This document shows, piece after piece, positions 20,438 through 28,490 of a stretch of DNA of 40,237 nt. The notes under the pieces were generated by a model. It did not search any database and was not told where the DNA came from. It saw nothing but the letters and a program-made list of their open reading frames with translations. The stretch is from contig NZ_CP063398.1 of NCBI RefSeq assembly GCF_021729845.1, positions 710,001 to 750,237 on the forward strand, in the 5' to 3' direction. The first letter of the stretch is position 1, and each line of letters starts with the position of its first letter. The position numbers and the translations under genes were made by a program. This DNA is from Rhizobium sp. SL42 (GTDB taxonomy: Bacteria > Pseudomonadota > Alphaproteobacteria > Rhizobiales > Rhizobiaceae).

Positions 20438-20651
20438 GTATATCTCCTTTTGTAGCGACAGATCTTTTTGACCGAGGTTGCGGCAGTGTCAACTGAAACG
20501 CCACAATCACGCCGTTTTCAGTGATTGATCGGTCAAACCGGCGGCTTTTGCGGTCGTCCGCGTCCCGTCCGCAACGCCAGTGGCCTTGAAGATCCATTCA
20601 CGCCTGGTTTGCGTATCCGATCGCAGAAAACCAATCCAGATGTTGTCAAAC
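20438..20651. promoter_or_regulatory. Divergent promoter region, SyrB-like / photolyase
   Basis: 214 bases between divergent starts. A perfect 9-base inverted pair, TTTGACCGA at 20467-20475 and TCGGTCAAA at 20529-20537, is separated by 53 bases and could be a pair of operator sites flanking both promoters. No recognisable known box (LexA, Fur) was seen. Confidence 0.35.
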
Positions 20652-22199
20652 ATGGCCTCCACCCGAAATCTGATCTTCATTCTCGGCGATCAATTGTCGC
20701 CGGCAATTTCCAGCCTGGAAGGTGCAGACCCGCGTCATGATGTGATCCTGATGTGCGAGGTGATGGAGGAAGCGAGCTATGTGCAGCATCACAAGCTGAA
20801 GATCGCCCTGATCTTTGCAGCCATGCGACATTTCGCAGTCGAGCTGCGAAACAAGGGCTTTGACGTCCGCTACACCATGCTTGACGATCCGAACAATTCC
20901 GGTTCGTTCAGCAGCGAGCTGAAACGCGCCGTAACCATCATACGACCCCAGCATGTTGTCGCCACCGAAGCCTCGGAGTGGCGTGTGCTGGAGGCGATGA
21001 ATGCGTGGCAAAGCGATATCGGACTGCCTGTCGAGATCCGCACCGATAGCCGTTTCCTGTGCTCGAAGGCGGAGTTCAAAACCTGGAGTGCAGGGCGCCG
21101 CTCCCTGACAATGGAGTATTTCTACCGGGACATGCGCCGCCGCACCGGTCTTTTGATGAATGGCAAGGATCCCGAGACAAATCGCTGGAACTTTGACGCG
21201 GACAATCGCAAATCGGCAAAACCCGATCTGTTTCGCCCGAAACACAAGGGGTTCACTCCAGATGACCTGACCAGGGACGTGCTCGACCTCGTCGAAAAGA
21301 CATTTCCCAGAAACATGGGCTCGACATCCGGGTTCTCGTTTGCCGTCACCAGAGCGGATGCGGAAATGGCGGCAGACGCGTTCATCCGGGACTTCCTGCC
21401 TGCATTTGGCGAGACGCAGGATGCCATGCTGCAGGAAGAGCCATTCCTCAACCACGCGCTCCTGTCCTTCTATATCAATATCGGCCTTCTCGACCCTCTG
21501 TCACTTTGCCGAGCCGCTGAGCGGGCTTATCTCGAAGGCCATGCGCCCATTGCCAGCGTCGAAGGCTTCATCCGCCAGATCATTGGGTGGCGTGAATACA
21601 TTCGCGGGATCTATTGGCTGGCTATGCCGGGCTACGAACGCAGCAACACGTTCGATGCGCACCGGCCCCTCCCGGATTTCTTCTGGACCGGCAACACCGG
21701 CATGGCCTGTCTGTCCACGGTCATCACCCAGACGATCACCTATGCCTACGCCCATCATATCCAGCGCCTCATGGTGGTCGGCAATTTTGCCATGCTTGCC
21801 GGCCTCGACCCGCACGCCGTGCACCAATGGTATCTGGCGGTCTATGCCGATGCGTTCGAATGGGTGGAACTACCCAATGTCATCGGCATGAGCCAGTTTG
21901 CCGACGGCGGCTTCATGTCGTCGAAACCCTATGCAGCAAGCGGCGCCTATATCGCCCGCATGTCCAACTACTGCGAAACCTGCCGATACGATGTCACGAA
22001 AAGGACCGGTAACAATGCCTGCCCGCTCAACGCGCTGTACTGGGATTTCCTCGACCGGAATGCCGATCACTTGTCGGAAAACCACCGCCTCGCCCAGAGC
22101 TATTCGACATGGCACCGTATGGACGGCGAAAAGAAGCAGGCCTACCGCAAAAGTGCCGAATCCTTCCTTCAGAAACTCGACGACGGCATACCTGTCTGA
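20652..22199 (+). CDS. phrB: Iron-sulfur bacterial (6-4) photolyase / cryptochrome
   Basis: Light-driven DNA repair flavoprotein of the FeS-BCP group, 515 residues against about 507 for Agrobacterium PhrB. The four cluster ligands are present as Cys353 (MACL), Cys441 and Cys444 (NYCETC) and Cys457 (NNACPLN), each 3 positions after the ligands I recall for PhrB (350, 438, 441, 454). The active-site region YAYAHHIQRLMVVGNFAML carries the His pair conserved in (6-4) enzymes. The N-terminal ILGDQLSP begins the antenna domain, where the group binds a lumazine-type chromophore. ATG at 20652 gives MASTRNLIFILGDQ, the usual family start; upstream in-frame ATGs have no better site. A DUF2256 gene follows. 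Confidence 0.93.
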   Translation: MASTRNLIFILGDQLSPAISSLEGADPRHDVILMCEVMEEASYVQHHKLKIALIFAAMRHFAVELRNKGFDVRYTMLDDPNNSGSFSSELKRAVTIIRPQHVVATEASEWRVLEAMNAWQSDIGLPVEIRTDSRFLCSKAEFKTWSAGRRSLTMEYFYRDMRRRTGLLMNGKDPETNRWNFDADNRKSAKPDLFRPKHKGFTPDDLTRDVLDLVEKTFPRNMGSTSGFSFAVTRADAEMAADAFIRDFLPAFGETQDAMLQEEPFLNHALLSFYINIGLLDPLSLCRAAERAYLEGHAPIASVEGFIRQIIGWREYIRGIYWLAMPGYERSNTFDAHRPLPDFFWTGNTGMACLSTVITQTITYAYAHHIQRLMVVGNFAMLAGLDPHAVHQWYLAVYADAFEWVELPNVIGMSQFADGGFMSSKPYAASGAYIARMSNYCETCRYDVTKRTGNNACPLNALYWDFLDRNADHLSENHRLAQSYSTWHRMDGEKKQAYRKSAESFLQKLDDGIPV

Positions 22200-22238
22200 A
22201 TCCGCCCCCTCGGCAAGCAGTCGGCATCGGAAGACGCC

Positions 22239-22391
22239 ATGGCGAAAATGATCCCGAAAAGCAATCTACCCACCAAGACCTGCCAGGTTTGCGCCTTGCC
22301 CTTCACATGGCGGCGCAAATGGTCGAAAAACTGGGAGGAGGTCAAGTTCTGCTCGCAACGCTGCCGGCGTGCGAAGACGAAATCGGCTTGA
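22239..22391 (+). CDS. DUF2256 domain protein (four-Cys, zinc-finger-like)
   Basis: 50-residue protein read directly from the DNA. It carries the full DUF2256 pattern: LPTKTCQVC, then [22 protein letters not shown]. Cys15, Cys18, Cys38 and Cys42 form a C-x2-C/C-x3-C pair that should bind zinc. GGAAG lies about 7 bases before the ATG. It starts 39 bases after the photolyase stop on the same strand. DUF2256 genes are commonly found beside photolyase/cryptochrome genes; the molecular role is not established. Confidence 0.88.
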   Translation: MAKMIPKSNLPTKTCQVCALPFTWRRKWSKNWEEVKFCSQRCRRAKTKSA

Positions 22392-22603
22392 AGTCACGTT
22401 GCCAGGGCCGGCTTTGCTCGGCCACGCCGGAACGTCGAGCACCGCCTCAGTCAACTTGGAAAACCCATGCTCAACACAGGCATTGCCCCTTCATCGTGGC
22501 TGATCTCGCAGCGATGTGATACATTGCCCGAATTAAGCCACACGGACGACATCTGACCGTTGCATCACTGTGCTATCTCAGCCCTCACAGGAGGAGTATC
22601 GCC

Positions 22604-22807
22604 ATGCAGGAACTGTCTATTTCGGAAGCCTTGTCGGATCCCTTGATCCGTCAGATGTTGCGCGCGGACAAGATCAGCCTCGATACATTTGCTCAGCTTC
22701 TTGCCAAGGCGGCCAAGGAGCGGAGCAACCGGCTCGGGCGCCTGGATTGGAATGTGCGCCAGGTGGGGCCGGGCATTTTGCGACAGGCCACCCCGCCAGC
22801 AGAGTGA
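22604..22807 (+). CDS. Small hypothetical protein, 67 residues
   Basis: Begins MQELSISEALSDPLIRQMLRAD and is predicted mostly helical and soluble, with a basic central segment (LLAKAAKERSNRLGRLD). An excellent ribosome binding site (AGGAGGAG, 7 bases before ATG) supports translation. I cannot assign a family beyond similar small rhizobial proteins of unknown function. It stands alone, 212 bases after the DUF2256 gene and about 200 before the sigma-54 regulator. Confidence 0.72.
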   Translation: MQELSISEALSDPLIRQMLRADKISLDTFAQLLAKAAKERSNRLGRLDWNVRQVGPGILRQATPPAE

Positions 22808-22904
22808 CGGTCGCAAATGACAGCGCGTCGGCCTTGATGGAGATTTCTCCCGATATGCTCATGGGCCGAACCGCAACTGTACCATTGTTTGGCAATTGAC
22901 GCGA

Positions 22905-22926
22905 CCTCAGTCGGAGGCGACTGAGG
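22905..22926. repeat. Perfect 9-bp inverted repeat upstream of the response regulator
   Basis: CCTCAGTCG (22905-22913) and CGACTGAGG (22918-22926) are exact inverses around a GAGG loop. No U tract follows, so it is a weak terminator candidate for the 67-residue gene. Its place about 95 bases upstream of the regulator start also allows an operator function. Confidence 0.45.
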
Positions 22927-23011
22927 GGCGGACGCATACTCCATTTTCTCACACAAGCGTATTTGTGCCACAGGACCGGCCTTGCTATGGATGGTGCTGG
23001 TGGAGGAGAGA

Positions 23012-24559
23012 ATGAATACATCGCAGAAAGAAGCGACAGCGAATGTCGCCGCTCGGGATCGAGAATTCGGCCCGCTGCTTGCACAGGCATCGATCCTGGT
23101 CGTTGATGACGAACCGGGCATGCGCAATTTCCTCGTGCGCACATTGGGGCCACGCTGCCGTCTCATCGAAGAGGCAGCCGACACAGACGAGGCGTCGCGC
23201 AAGCTCGACATGCAGCATTTCGACCTCGTGATCCTCGACAACATCATGCCGGGAAAGAACGGCGTTGACTGGCTTGCCGAACAGCGCGCAATCGGCCTGT
23301 TTGCCGAGGCCATCCTGATCACCGCATTTGCCGACCTCGACACGGCAATCCAGGCATTGCGTGCCGGGGCAGTCGATTTCGTGCTGAAACCGTTCCGCTC
23401 CAACCAGATCCTCAATTCGGTCGCCCGCTGCCTGGAGCGCATGCGGCTGCAGCGCGAGAATTTCGTGCTGCGCTACGAGCTGAAAGCTGCCTCCGAACAC
23501 ATCTTGCTGCGCGACAGGCTGATCGGCGGATCGCGGGTCATCGGTGACCTGCGCGACACGATCGCACGGCTTGCGCCCCTGCCGACATCCGTACTTCTGA
23601 CCGGCGAATCCGGCACCGGCAAGGAGGTTGCCGCGCGTTCCCTGCATACGCTTTCGGATCGGGCGGAAAAACCCTTCGTGCCGGTCAACTGCGCCGCCAT
23701 TCCGGCCGACATGATCGAGACGGAGCTGTTTGGCCATATCAAGGGTGCCTTTACAGGCGCTGGCAGTGGCCGGGATGGCTTGTTCACCCATGCCCAGGGC
23801 GGCACGCTGTTTCTCGACGAAATCGGCGAAATGCCGCTGTCTACCCAGAGCAAATTGCTCAGGGTGATCGAGGATCGCCGCGTCCGCCCTGTCGGCTCCG
23901 AACGGGAAGTGCCTGTCGATCTCCGTTTCGTCTTTGCTACCAATGCCGATCTGCAGATGGAGGTTGAGCGCGGGCGGTTTCGCGCCGACCTCTACTACCG
24001 CATCAATGTGATGCAGCTCCATCTACCGCCTCTGCGCGACCGGGGTAATGACGTGCAGGAACTGGCGGATCTGTTTATGACAAAACTGTCACAGCAACTC
24101 GGCATGCCGCCAGTCGCAATCGATGCCCCCGTCAGGGCCGCGCTTGCCCGCTACGGCTGGCCGGGCAATGTGCGCGAGTTGCGCAACCTCATCGAACGCA
24201 CACTGATCCTTGGAAAGTTTCCGGAGGATTTTCGCGGTGGCGGAAGTGCACGCAGCGCCAATGGCAATCTCGTCGCAAACTCCAATGCCAACTTGAATGC
24301 CGAAGCCGGGCGAAACTCCCCTATCAACACCGAGGTCAATGGCAACCGAAGTCCCAAAGACGACCTCGCCGGCAATACCGCTGCAAATCTCGGGGCGCCG
24401 CTGAAGGCAAGCCCCTTGGCCGAGACTCTGGAGGAAGTCGAACGACGCCATATTCTGGCTGTCCTAACGGAATGCGGCGGCAATCGTGACGAGGCGGCAA
24501 AGCGCCTCGGCATTTCGCGGAAAACCATCGACCGCAAATGTGCCACCTGGAATGGCTGA
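23012..24559 (+). CDS. Sigma-54-dependent response regulator (NtrC/DctD type)
   Basis: Transcriptional activator of 515 residues for sigma-54 RNA polymerase. The receiver (about 25-145) has Asp32/Asp33, the phosphoacceptor Asp76 in LVILDNIMPG, Thr104 and Lys126. The AAA+ domain has Walker A GESGTGKE (198-205), the sigma-54 contact loop GAFTGA (245-250), Walker B TLFLDE (265-270) and GWPGNVRELRN. A Fis-type helix-turn-helix ends the protein (NRDEAAKRLGISRKTIDRK). Unusual is a roughly 60-residue Asn/Ala/Ser-rich linker (about 409-470) between AAA+ and DNA-binding domains. ATG at 23012 sits behind GGAGGAGAG. The kinase gene overlaps its end by 8 bases, and a sigma-54 promoter lies before the next gene. 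Confidence 0.93.
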   Translation: MNTSQKEATANVAARDREFGPLLAQASILVVDDEPGMRNFLVRTLGPRCRLIEEAADTDEASRKLDMQHFDLVILDNIMPGKNGVDWLAEQRAIGLFAEAILITAFADLDTAIQALRAGAVDFVLKPFRSNQILNSVARCLERMRLQRENFVLRYELKAASEHILLRDRLIGGSRVIGDLRDTIARLAPLPTSVLLTGESGTGKEVAARSLHTLSDRAEKPFVPVNCAAIPADMIETELFGHIKGAFTGAGSGRDGLFTHAQGGTLFLDEIGEMPLSTQSKLLRVIEDRRVRPVGSEREVPVDLRFVFATNADLQMEVERGRFRADLYYRINVMQLHLPPLRDRGNDVQELADLFMTKLSQQLGMPPVAIDAPVRAALARYGWPGNVRELRNLIERTLILGKFPEDFRGGGSARSANGNLVANSNANLNAEAGRNSPINTEVNGNRSPKDDLAGNTAANLGAPLKASPLAETLEEVERRHILAVLTECGGNRDEAAKRLGISRKTIDRKCATWNG

Positions 24560-26561
24560 GACCGACATCAAACCCATGCGGCCGCGTCCGGTTCGCTCCA
24601 TCCGGTTCCGGTTGCTCGCCATCGCACTTTTGCCGACACTGGTCATCCTGCCTCTGCTGCTCGGCATCACCATTGCCCGCTGGAACGCCAAGTTCGATGC
24701 GCTGCTGATCGCCAAGGTCAATGGCGACCTGACCATCGCGCACCAGTACCTGTCGCGGATTCTGGAAAACACTGGCGAACACATACAAGCGCTGGCGGTA
24801 TCGGTTGCCTTTCGTGATGCCGCCGTACCAGACGCAGATCCGGATCTTTCGGATTTTCTCGAGCGAAGCCGCCAGGAACTTGGCCTGGACTTCCTGATGC
24901 TGGTGGATGGCAAGGGTGACACGCCTGCAGCCGATGGACGGTCACCTGCTGCCTTTCCCGTTGTCGCTTCCGCGCTTGCCGGCAAATCATCCACCGCAAT
25001 CGACATATTGTCCAACCAACAGTTGGCCGAGATTTCCCCAATGCTGGCTGCCCGCGCGCGGATCGATCTCGTCGATACGCCCAATGCGGTCCAGACGGAC
25101 AAGCGGAGCGAGACCCGCGGCATGGTGGTGCAATCGGCCAGTCCGATCCGACTTGCAGACGGAACGCGGGCGGCACTGGTCGGCGGCATACTGCTCAACC
25201 AGAATCTCGTTTTCATCGATACGATCAACGATCTGGTCTATCGTGAAGCAAGCCTGCCGGAGGGCAGCAAAGGTACGGCAACGCTTTTTCTTGAGGATGT
25301 GCGCATCAGCACCAATGTACGGCTGTTCGAAGACCGCCGGGCCCTCGGCACCCGGGTCTCGGCGGCCGTGCGCGCTGCGGTGCTGGACGACGGCCAGACC
25401 TGGCTCGACAGTGCGTTCGTCGTCAATGACTGGTACATCTCGGCCTATGAACCGATTGTCGACAGCTTCGGCAAACGCGTCGGAATGCTCTATGTCGGTT
25501 TCCTCGAAACTCCATTCCGACAGGCAAAGCAGACGACGCTCTTCACCATCATACTCGCCTTTCTGGCCGTTGCAGCCGCAAGCGTTCCGATCTTTTTGCG
25601 CTGGGCGCGGGCGATCTTCAAGCCACTGGAGAGGATGAGCGACACGATTACCCGCGTAGAGGCCGGCAATATGGGCGCAAGGACCGAGCTGAAGGCGGCC
25701 AGCGACGAGATCGGTCGCGTCGCGCTACATCTCGACGGCTTGCTGGATCAGTTGCAGCAGCGTGATCGTGAACTCAGGCAATGGAATGACGAATTGAATG
25801 ACCGCGTTGCGGAGCGCACCAGCGAGCTGGAACTTGCCAACCGCCAGATCGAGGCGACGACGAAGCAGTTGATCATGTCGGAAAAGCTGGCCGCAATCGG
25901 CGAGATCACCGCTGGCGTGGCCCATGAGATCAACAACCCGATCGCCGTCATCCAGGGCAATCTCGACGTCGTGCGCAGTGTGCTCGGGGAAAAGGCTGAC
26001 GAGGCCAATGTCGAATTCCGGCTGATCGACGAACAGATCCACCGGATCAGCCAGATCGTCACCAAGCTGCTGCAGTTCGCCAAGCCCGAGGAATATGCCG
26101 GCTATCTCGAGCGGCATGCCGCAAAAGACGTGATCCTGGATTGCCTGCCGCTGGTGCAACATCTGCTCAACAAGGCCGAGATCAGCCTTGTGATCGAGGA
26201 CCGGGCGACCAGGCTGGTGCTTATGAACCGCACGGAATTGCAGCAGGTCGCTGTCAACCTGATCGTCAATGCCCTGCACGCGATGCCGGATGGCGGCAAA
26301 CTCACGATCCGCACCTTCGATCAGGACATGGACGAACAGAAGGGCCTGGCGATTGAGGTCGAGGACACCGGCGTTGGCATGGCACCGGAGCTGATCGGGC
26401 GAATCTTCGATCCATTCTTCTCGACCAAGAAGCGGGACGGCACTGGTCTCGGCCTTTCCATCAGCCAGCGGCTGATCACCCGACAGGGCGGTCGGATCAC
26501 CGTGCAAAGCGAACCCGGCAGCGGCACATGCTTCTCGATCTGGCTGCCGGAAGCCAGTTGA
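24552..26561 (+). CDS. Cache-domain sensor histidine kinase (DctB-like)
   Basis: Membrane sensor kinase of 669 residues and partner of the preceding regulator. Order: membrane helix about 19-42, a long periplasmic sensor to about 325 of double-Cache type (GTATLFLEDVRISTNV and WYISAYEPIVDSFGKRVGMLYVG are characteristic), membrane helix about 329-349, HAMP, a coiled coil to about 445, dimerisation domain with His458 in AGVAHEINNPIAVIQGN, and the ATPase domain with NLIVNALHAMPDGG, EDTGVGM, FDPFFSTKK and GTGLGLSI. The start is the ATG inside the regulator's last codons (8-base overlap), implying translational coupling. Cache sensors of this kind bind small organic ligands directly; the ligand may be the substrate of the downstream transporter. 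Confidence 0.93.
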   Translation: MAETDIKPMRPRPVRSIRFRLLAIALLPTLVILPLLLGITIARWNAKFDALLIAKVNGDLTIAHQYLSRILENTGEHIQALAVSVAFRDAAVPDADPDLSDFLERSRQELGLDFLMLVDGKGDTPAADGRSPAAFPVVASALAGKSSTAIDILSNQQLAEISPMLAARARIDLVDTPNAVQTDKRSETRGMVVQSASPIRLADGTRAALVGGILLNQNLVFIDTINDLVYREASLPEGSKGTATLFLEDVRISTNVRLFEDRRALGTRVSAAVRAAVLDDGQTWLDSAFVVNDWYISAYEPIVDSFGKRVGMLYVGFLETPFRQAKQTTLFTIILAFLAVAAASVPIFLRWARAIFKPLERMSDTITRVEAGNMGARTELKAASDEIGRVALHLDGLLDQLQQRDRELRQWNDELNDRVAERTSELELANRQIEATTKQLIMSEKLAAIGEITAGVAHEINNPIAVIQGNLDVVRSVLGEKADEANVEFRLIDEQIHRISQIVTKLLQFAKPEEYAGYLERHAAKDVILDCLPLVQHLLNKAEISLVIEDRATRLVLMNRTELQQVAVNLIVNALHAMPDGGKLTIRTFDQDMDEQKGLAIEVEDTGVGMAPELIGRIFDPFFSTKKRDGTGLGLSISQRLITRQGGRITVQSEPGSGTCFSIWLPEAS

Positions 26562-26599
26562 CGGACAAAATGTCCCGAAAAGCAGGGACAGTTTGTCCG
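26562..26599. promoter_or_regulatory. Two tandem GGACA-N3-TGTCC dyads (probable activator sites)
   Basis: Two copies of a 13-base dyad, GGACA-AAA-TGTCC at 26563-26575 and GGACA-GTT-TGTCC at 26586-26598, with centres 23 bases apart, about two helical turns. Together they also form one 15-base inverted repeat (26562-26576 with 26585-26599, 14 of 15 pairs). They begin right after the kinase stop codon and lie about 70 bases upstream of the -24 element, where NtrC-class activators bind. A terminator reading is possible, but no U tract follows. Confidence 0.65.
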
Positions 26600-26650
26600 G
26601 TGCTGGCGTCTGAGCGCCGATAACCCCTTGATAAACGGCAAATTCCAATC

Positions 26651-26666
26651 TGGCACACCGGTTGCA
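26651..26666 (+). promoter_or_regulatory. Sigma-54 (-24/-12) promoter
   Basis: TGGCACACCGGTTGCA matches the sigma-54 consensus, with GG and GC separated by exactly 10 bases and TTGCA at -12. It precedes the MFS start by about 120 bases and follows the tandem dyads. A GAFTGA-type activator is encoded immediately upstream, so the match is functionally coherent. Confidence 0.8.
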
Positions 26667-26784
26667 ACATTCCGGCAGGGGTCGACGCGGCCTGTGCGCG
26701 TTAGGCGAGCTGCTATCGATCCTGGCAAAGACTGCAACTGGGACACGCCTGATGACGTTCGGGCGCAAGGGAGGACAAAAATTC

Positions 26785-28437
26785 ATGGCCGCGACAACAG
26801 ACACCTATCCCGGAGGAGGCGCGATCGGCCTCCTGGACCGCGAGCGCATCATTGCCAGACCCGGCTTCAACCGCTGGCTCGTGCCACCGGCCGCACTGGC
26901 CATCCATCTCTGTATCGGCATGGCCTATGGCTTCAGCGTTTTCTGGTTGCCGCTGTCGAAATCGATCGGCATCACCACCGCCACCACCTGTTCCGACCTG
27001 ACACTGACATCGGCCCTGTTTACCACCAGCTGCGATTGGCGCGTCAGCGACCTTGGGTGGATCTATACGCTGTTTTTCGTTCTGCTCGGTTCGTCAGCCG
27101 CCATCTGGGGCGGATGGCTTGAACGGGCCGGCCCGCGCAAGGCCGGCTTCGTCTCTGCCTGTTGCTGGTGTGGCGGGATCCTGGTGGCGGCCCTCGGCGT
27201 ACTGACCCATCAACTGTGGCTGATGTGGCTGGGTGCCGGCGTGATCGGCGGCATCGGGCTGGGCCTCGGCTACATCTCACCGGTATCGACCCTGATCAAA
27301 TGGTTTCCCGACCGTCGCGGCATGGCGACCGGCATGGCGATCATGGGCTTTGGCGGCGGCGCGATGATCGGTGCGCCTCTGGCCAATCTGCTGATGACGC
27401 ATTTCCGTACCGATAGCTCAGTCGGCGTCTGGCAGACCTTCGTCGTCATGGCCGCTGTCTATTTCGTCTTCATGATGGGCGGCGCCTTCGGCTACCGCAT
27501 TCCGCCGGCAGGCTGGCGTCCGGAAGGTTGGACCGCACCGGCTGCCAAGAGCACGATGATCACCACCCGGCATGTGCATCTGCGCGATGCCCACAAGACC
27601 CGCCAGTTCTGGCTGATCTGGGCGGTGCTTTGCCTCAATGTCTCGGCCGGCATCGGCGTTATCGGCATGGCTTCTCCAATGCTGCAGGAGATCTTCGCCG
27701 GCTCGTTGATCGGTCAGCCGGGCGTTGCATTCGTCGACCTTAAACCCGAACAGCTCGCGGCGATCGCGGCGATTGCTGCCGGTTTTGCCGGTCTGCTGTC
27801 ACTGTTCAACATCGGCGGCCGCTTCTTCTGGGCGTCGCTGTCGGACAAGATCGGCCGTAAGAACACCTACTTCTGCTTCTTTGTCCTCGGCATCCTGCTC
27901 TATGCCCTCGCCCCCTGGGCTGCCGGCATCCAGAGCAAGATCCTCTTCGTCGGCATGTTCTGCATCATCCTGTCGATGTATGGCGGCGGCTTTGCCACCA
28001 TCCCGGCCTATCTTGCCGACATCTTCGGAACGCAGTTCGTCGGCGCCATCCATGGCCGTCTGCTGACAGCCTGGGCAACGGCGGGCATCATCGGCCCGGT
28101 CGTGGTCAACTATATCCGCGAAGCGCAGATTGCCGCCGGCGTTCCGCGCGACCAGGTCTATAACTTCACCATGTATATTCTCGCCGGCATGCTGTTGCTT
28201 GGCCTTATTGCCAATGCATTCGTCCGGCCGCTGGCCGACAAATGGTTCATGACCGACGACGAGGTAGCAGCGCTTCAGGCAAAGAGTGCTGCGGCGAATG
28301 CAGGGCCGAGCGGTTCGTTCGGCATTGGCAAGGGCGGTTTCGACGGCAAGGCCCTGATCGCCTGGACCGTGGTCGGCATTCCGATGCTGTGGGGTGTGTG
28401 GAACACGCTGAAGGCAACCTTGGCGCTGTTCGGCTGA
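26785..28437 (+). CDS. MFS transporter, oxalate/formate antiporter (OFA) family
   Basis: Inner-membrane transporter of 550 residues with about 12 helices. OFA-type features: GFNRWLVPPAALAIHLCIGMAYGFSVFWLPL at the first helix, GWLERAGPRKAGF in loop 2-3, GGIGLGLGYISPVSTLIKWFPDRRGMATGMAIMGFGGGAMIG in the middle of the first half, and SDKIGRKNTYF in loop 8-9. The protein is longer than usual: a Cys-containing loop (TTCSDLTLTSALFTTSCDW) follows helix 1, and the C-terminus carries a cytoplasmic stretch plus a last hydrophobic segment. ATG 26785 follows GGGAGGA; an ATG 11 codons upstream is the alternative. The family includes oxalate:formate exchangers and pyruvate symporters. Here the substrate is presumably the organic acid sensed by the upstream kinase. 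Confidence 0.88.
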   Translation: MAATTDTYPGGGAIGLLDRERIIARPGFNRWLVPPAALAIHLCIGMAYGFSVFWLPLSKSIGITTATTCSDLTLTSALFTTSCDWRVSDLGWIYTLFFVLLGSSAAIWGGWLERAGPRKAGFVSACCWCGGILVAALGVLTHQLWLMWLGAGVIGGIGLGLGYISPVSTLIKWFPDRRGMATGMAIMGFGGGAMIGAPLANLLMTHFRTDSSVGVWQTFVVMAAVYFVFMMGGAFGYRIPPAGWRPEGWTAPAAKSTMITTRHVHLRDAHKTRQFWLIWAVLCLNVSAGIGVIGMASPMLQEIFAGSLIGQPGVAFVDLKPEQLAAIAAIAAGFAGLLSLFNIGGRFFWASLSDKIGRKNTYFCFFVLGILLYALAPWAAGIQSKILFVGMFCIILSMYGGGFATIPAYLADIFGTQFVGAIHGRLLTAWATAGIIGPVVVNYIREAQIAAGVPRDQVYNFTMYILAGMLLLGLIANAFVRPLADKWFMTDDEVAALQAKSAAANAGPSGSFGIGKGGFDGKALIAWTVVGIPMLWGVWNTLKATLALFG

Positions 28438-28453
28438 GACAGCAAAAAACGAA

Positions 28454-28479
28454 GCCGCATCGTGTCGAAACGATGCGGC
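28454..28479. terminator. Bidirectional terminator between convergent genes
   Basis: Perfect 10-base stem GCCGCATCGT (28454-28463) with ACGATGCGGC (28470-28479) and a 6-base loop. On the plus strand it is followed by CCCCGGTTTATTTC; on the minus strand by TTCGTTTTTTGCT. It sits between the MFS gene and the DUF2161 gene and should end both transcripts. Confidence 0.85.
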
Positions 28480-28490
28480 CCCGGTTTATT

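Noticed and set aside
22985..24022. 345-codon minus-strand frame opposite the sigma-54 regulator
   Set aside because: Lies wholly antisense to a gene with every expected motif; no ribosome binding site or recognisable sequence.
26562..26599. Rho-independent terminator for the sensor kinase
   Set aside because: The stem is good but no U tract follows, and internal dyad symmetry plus the downstream sigma-54 promoter fit activator sites better; kept as a regulatory site.
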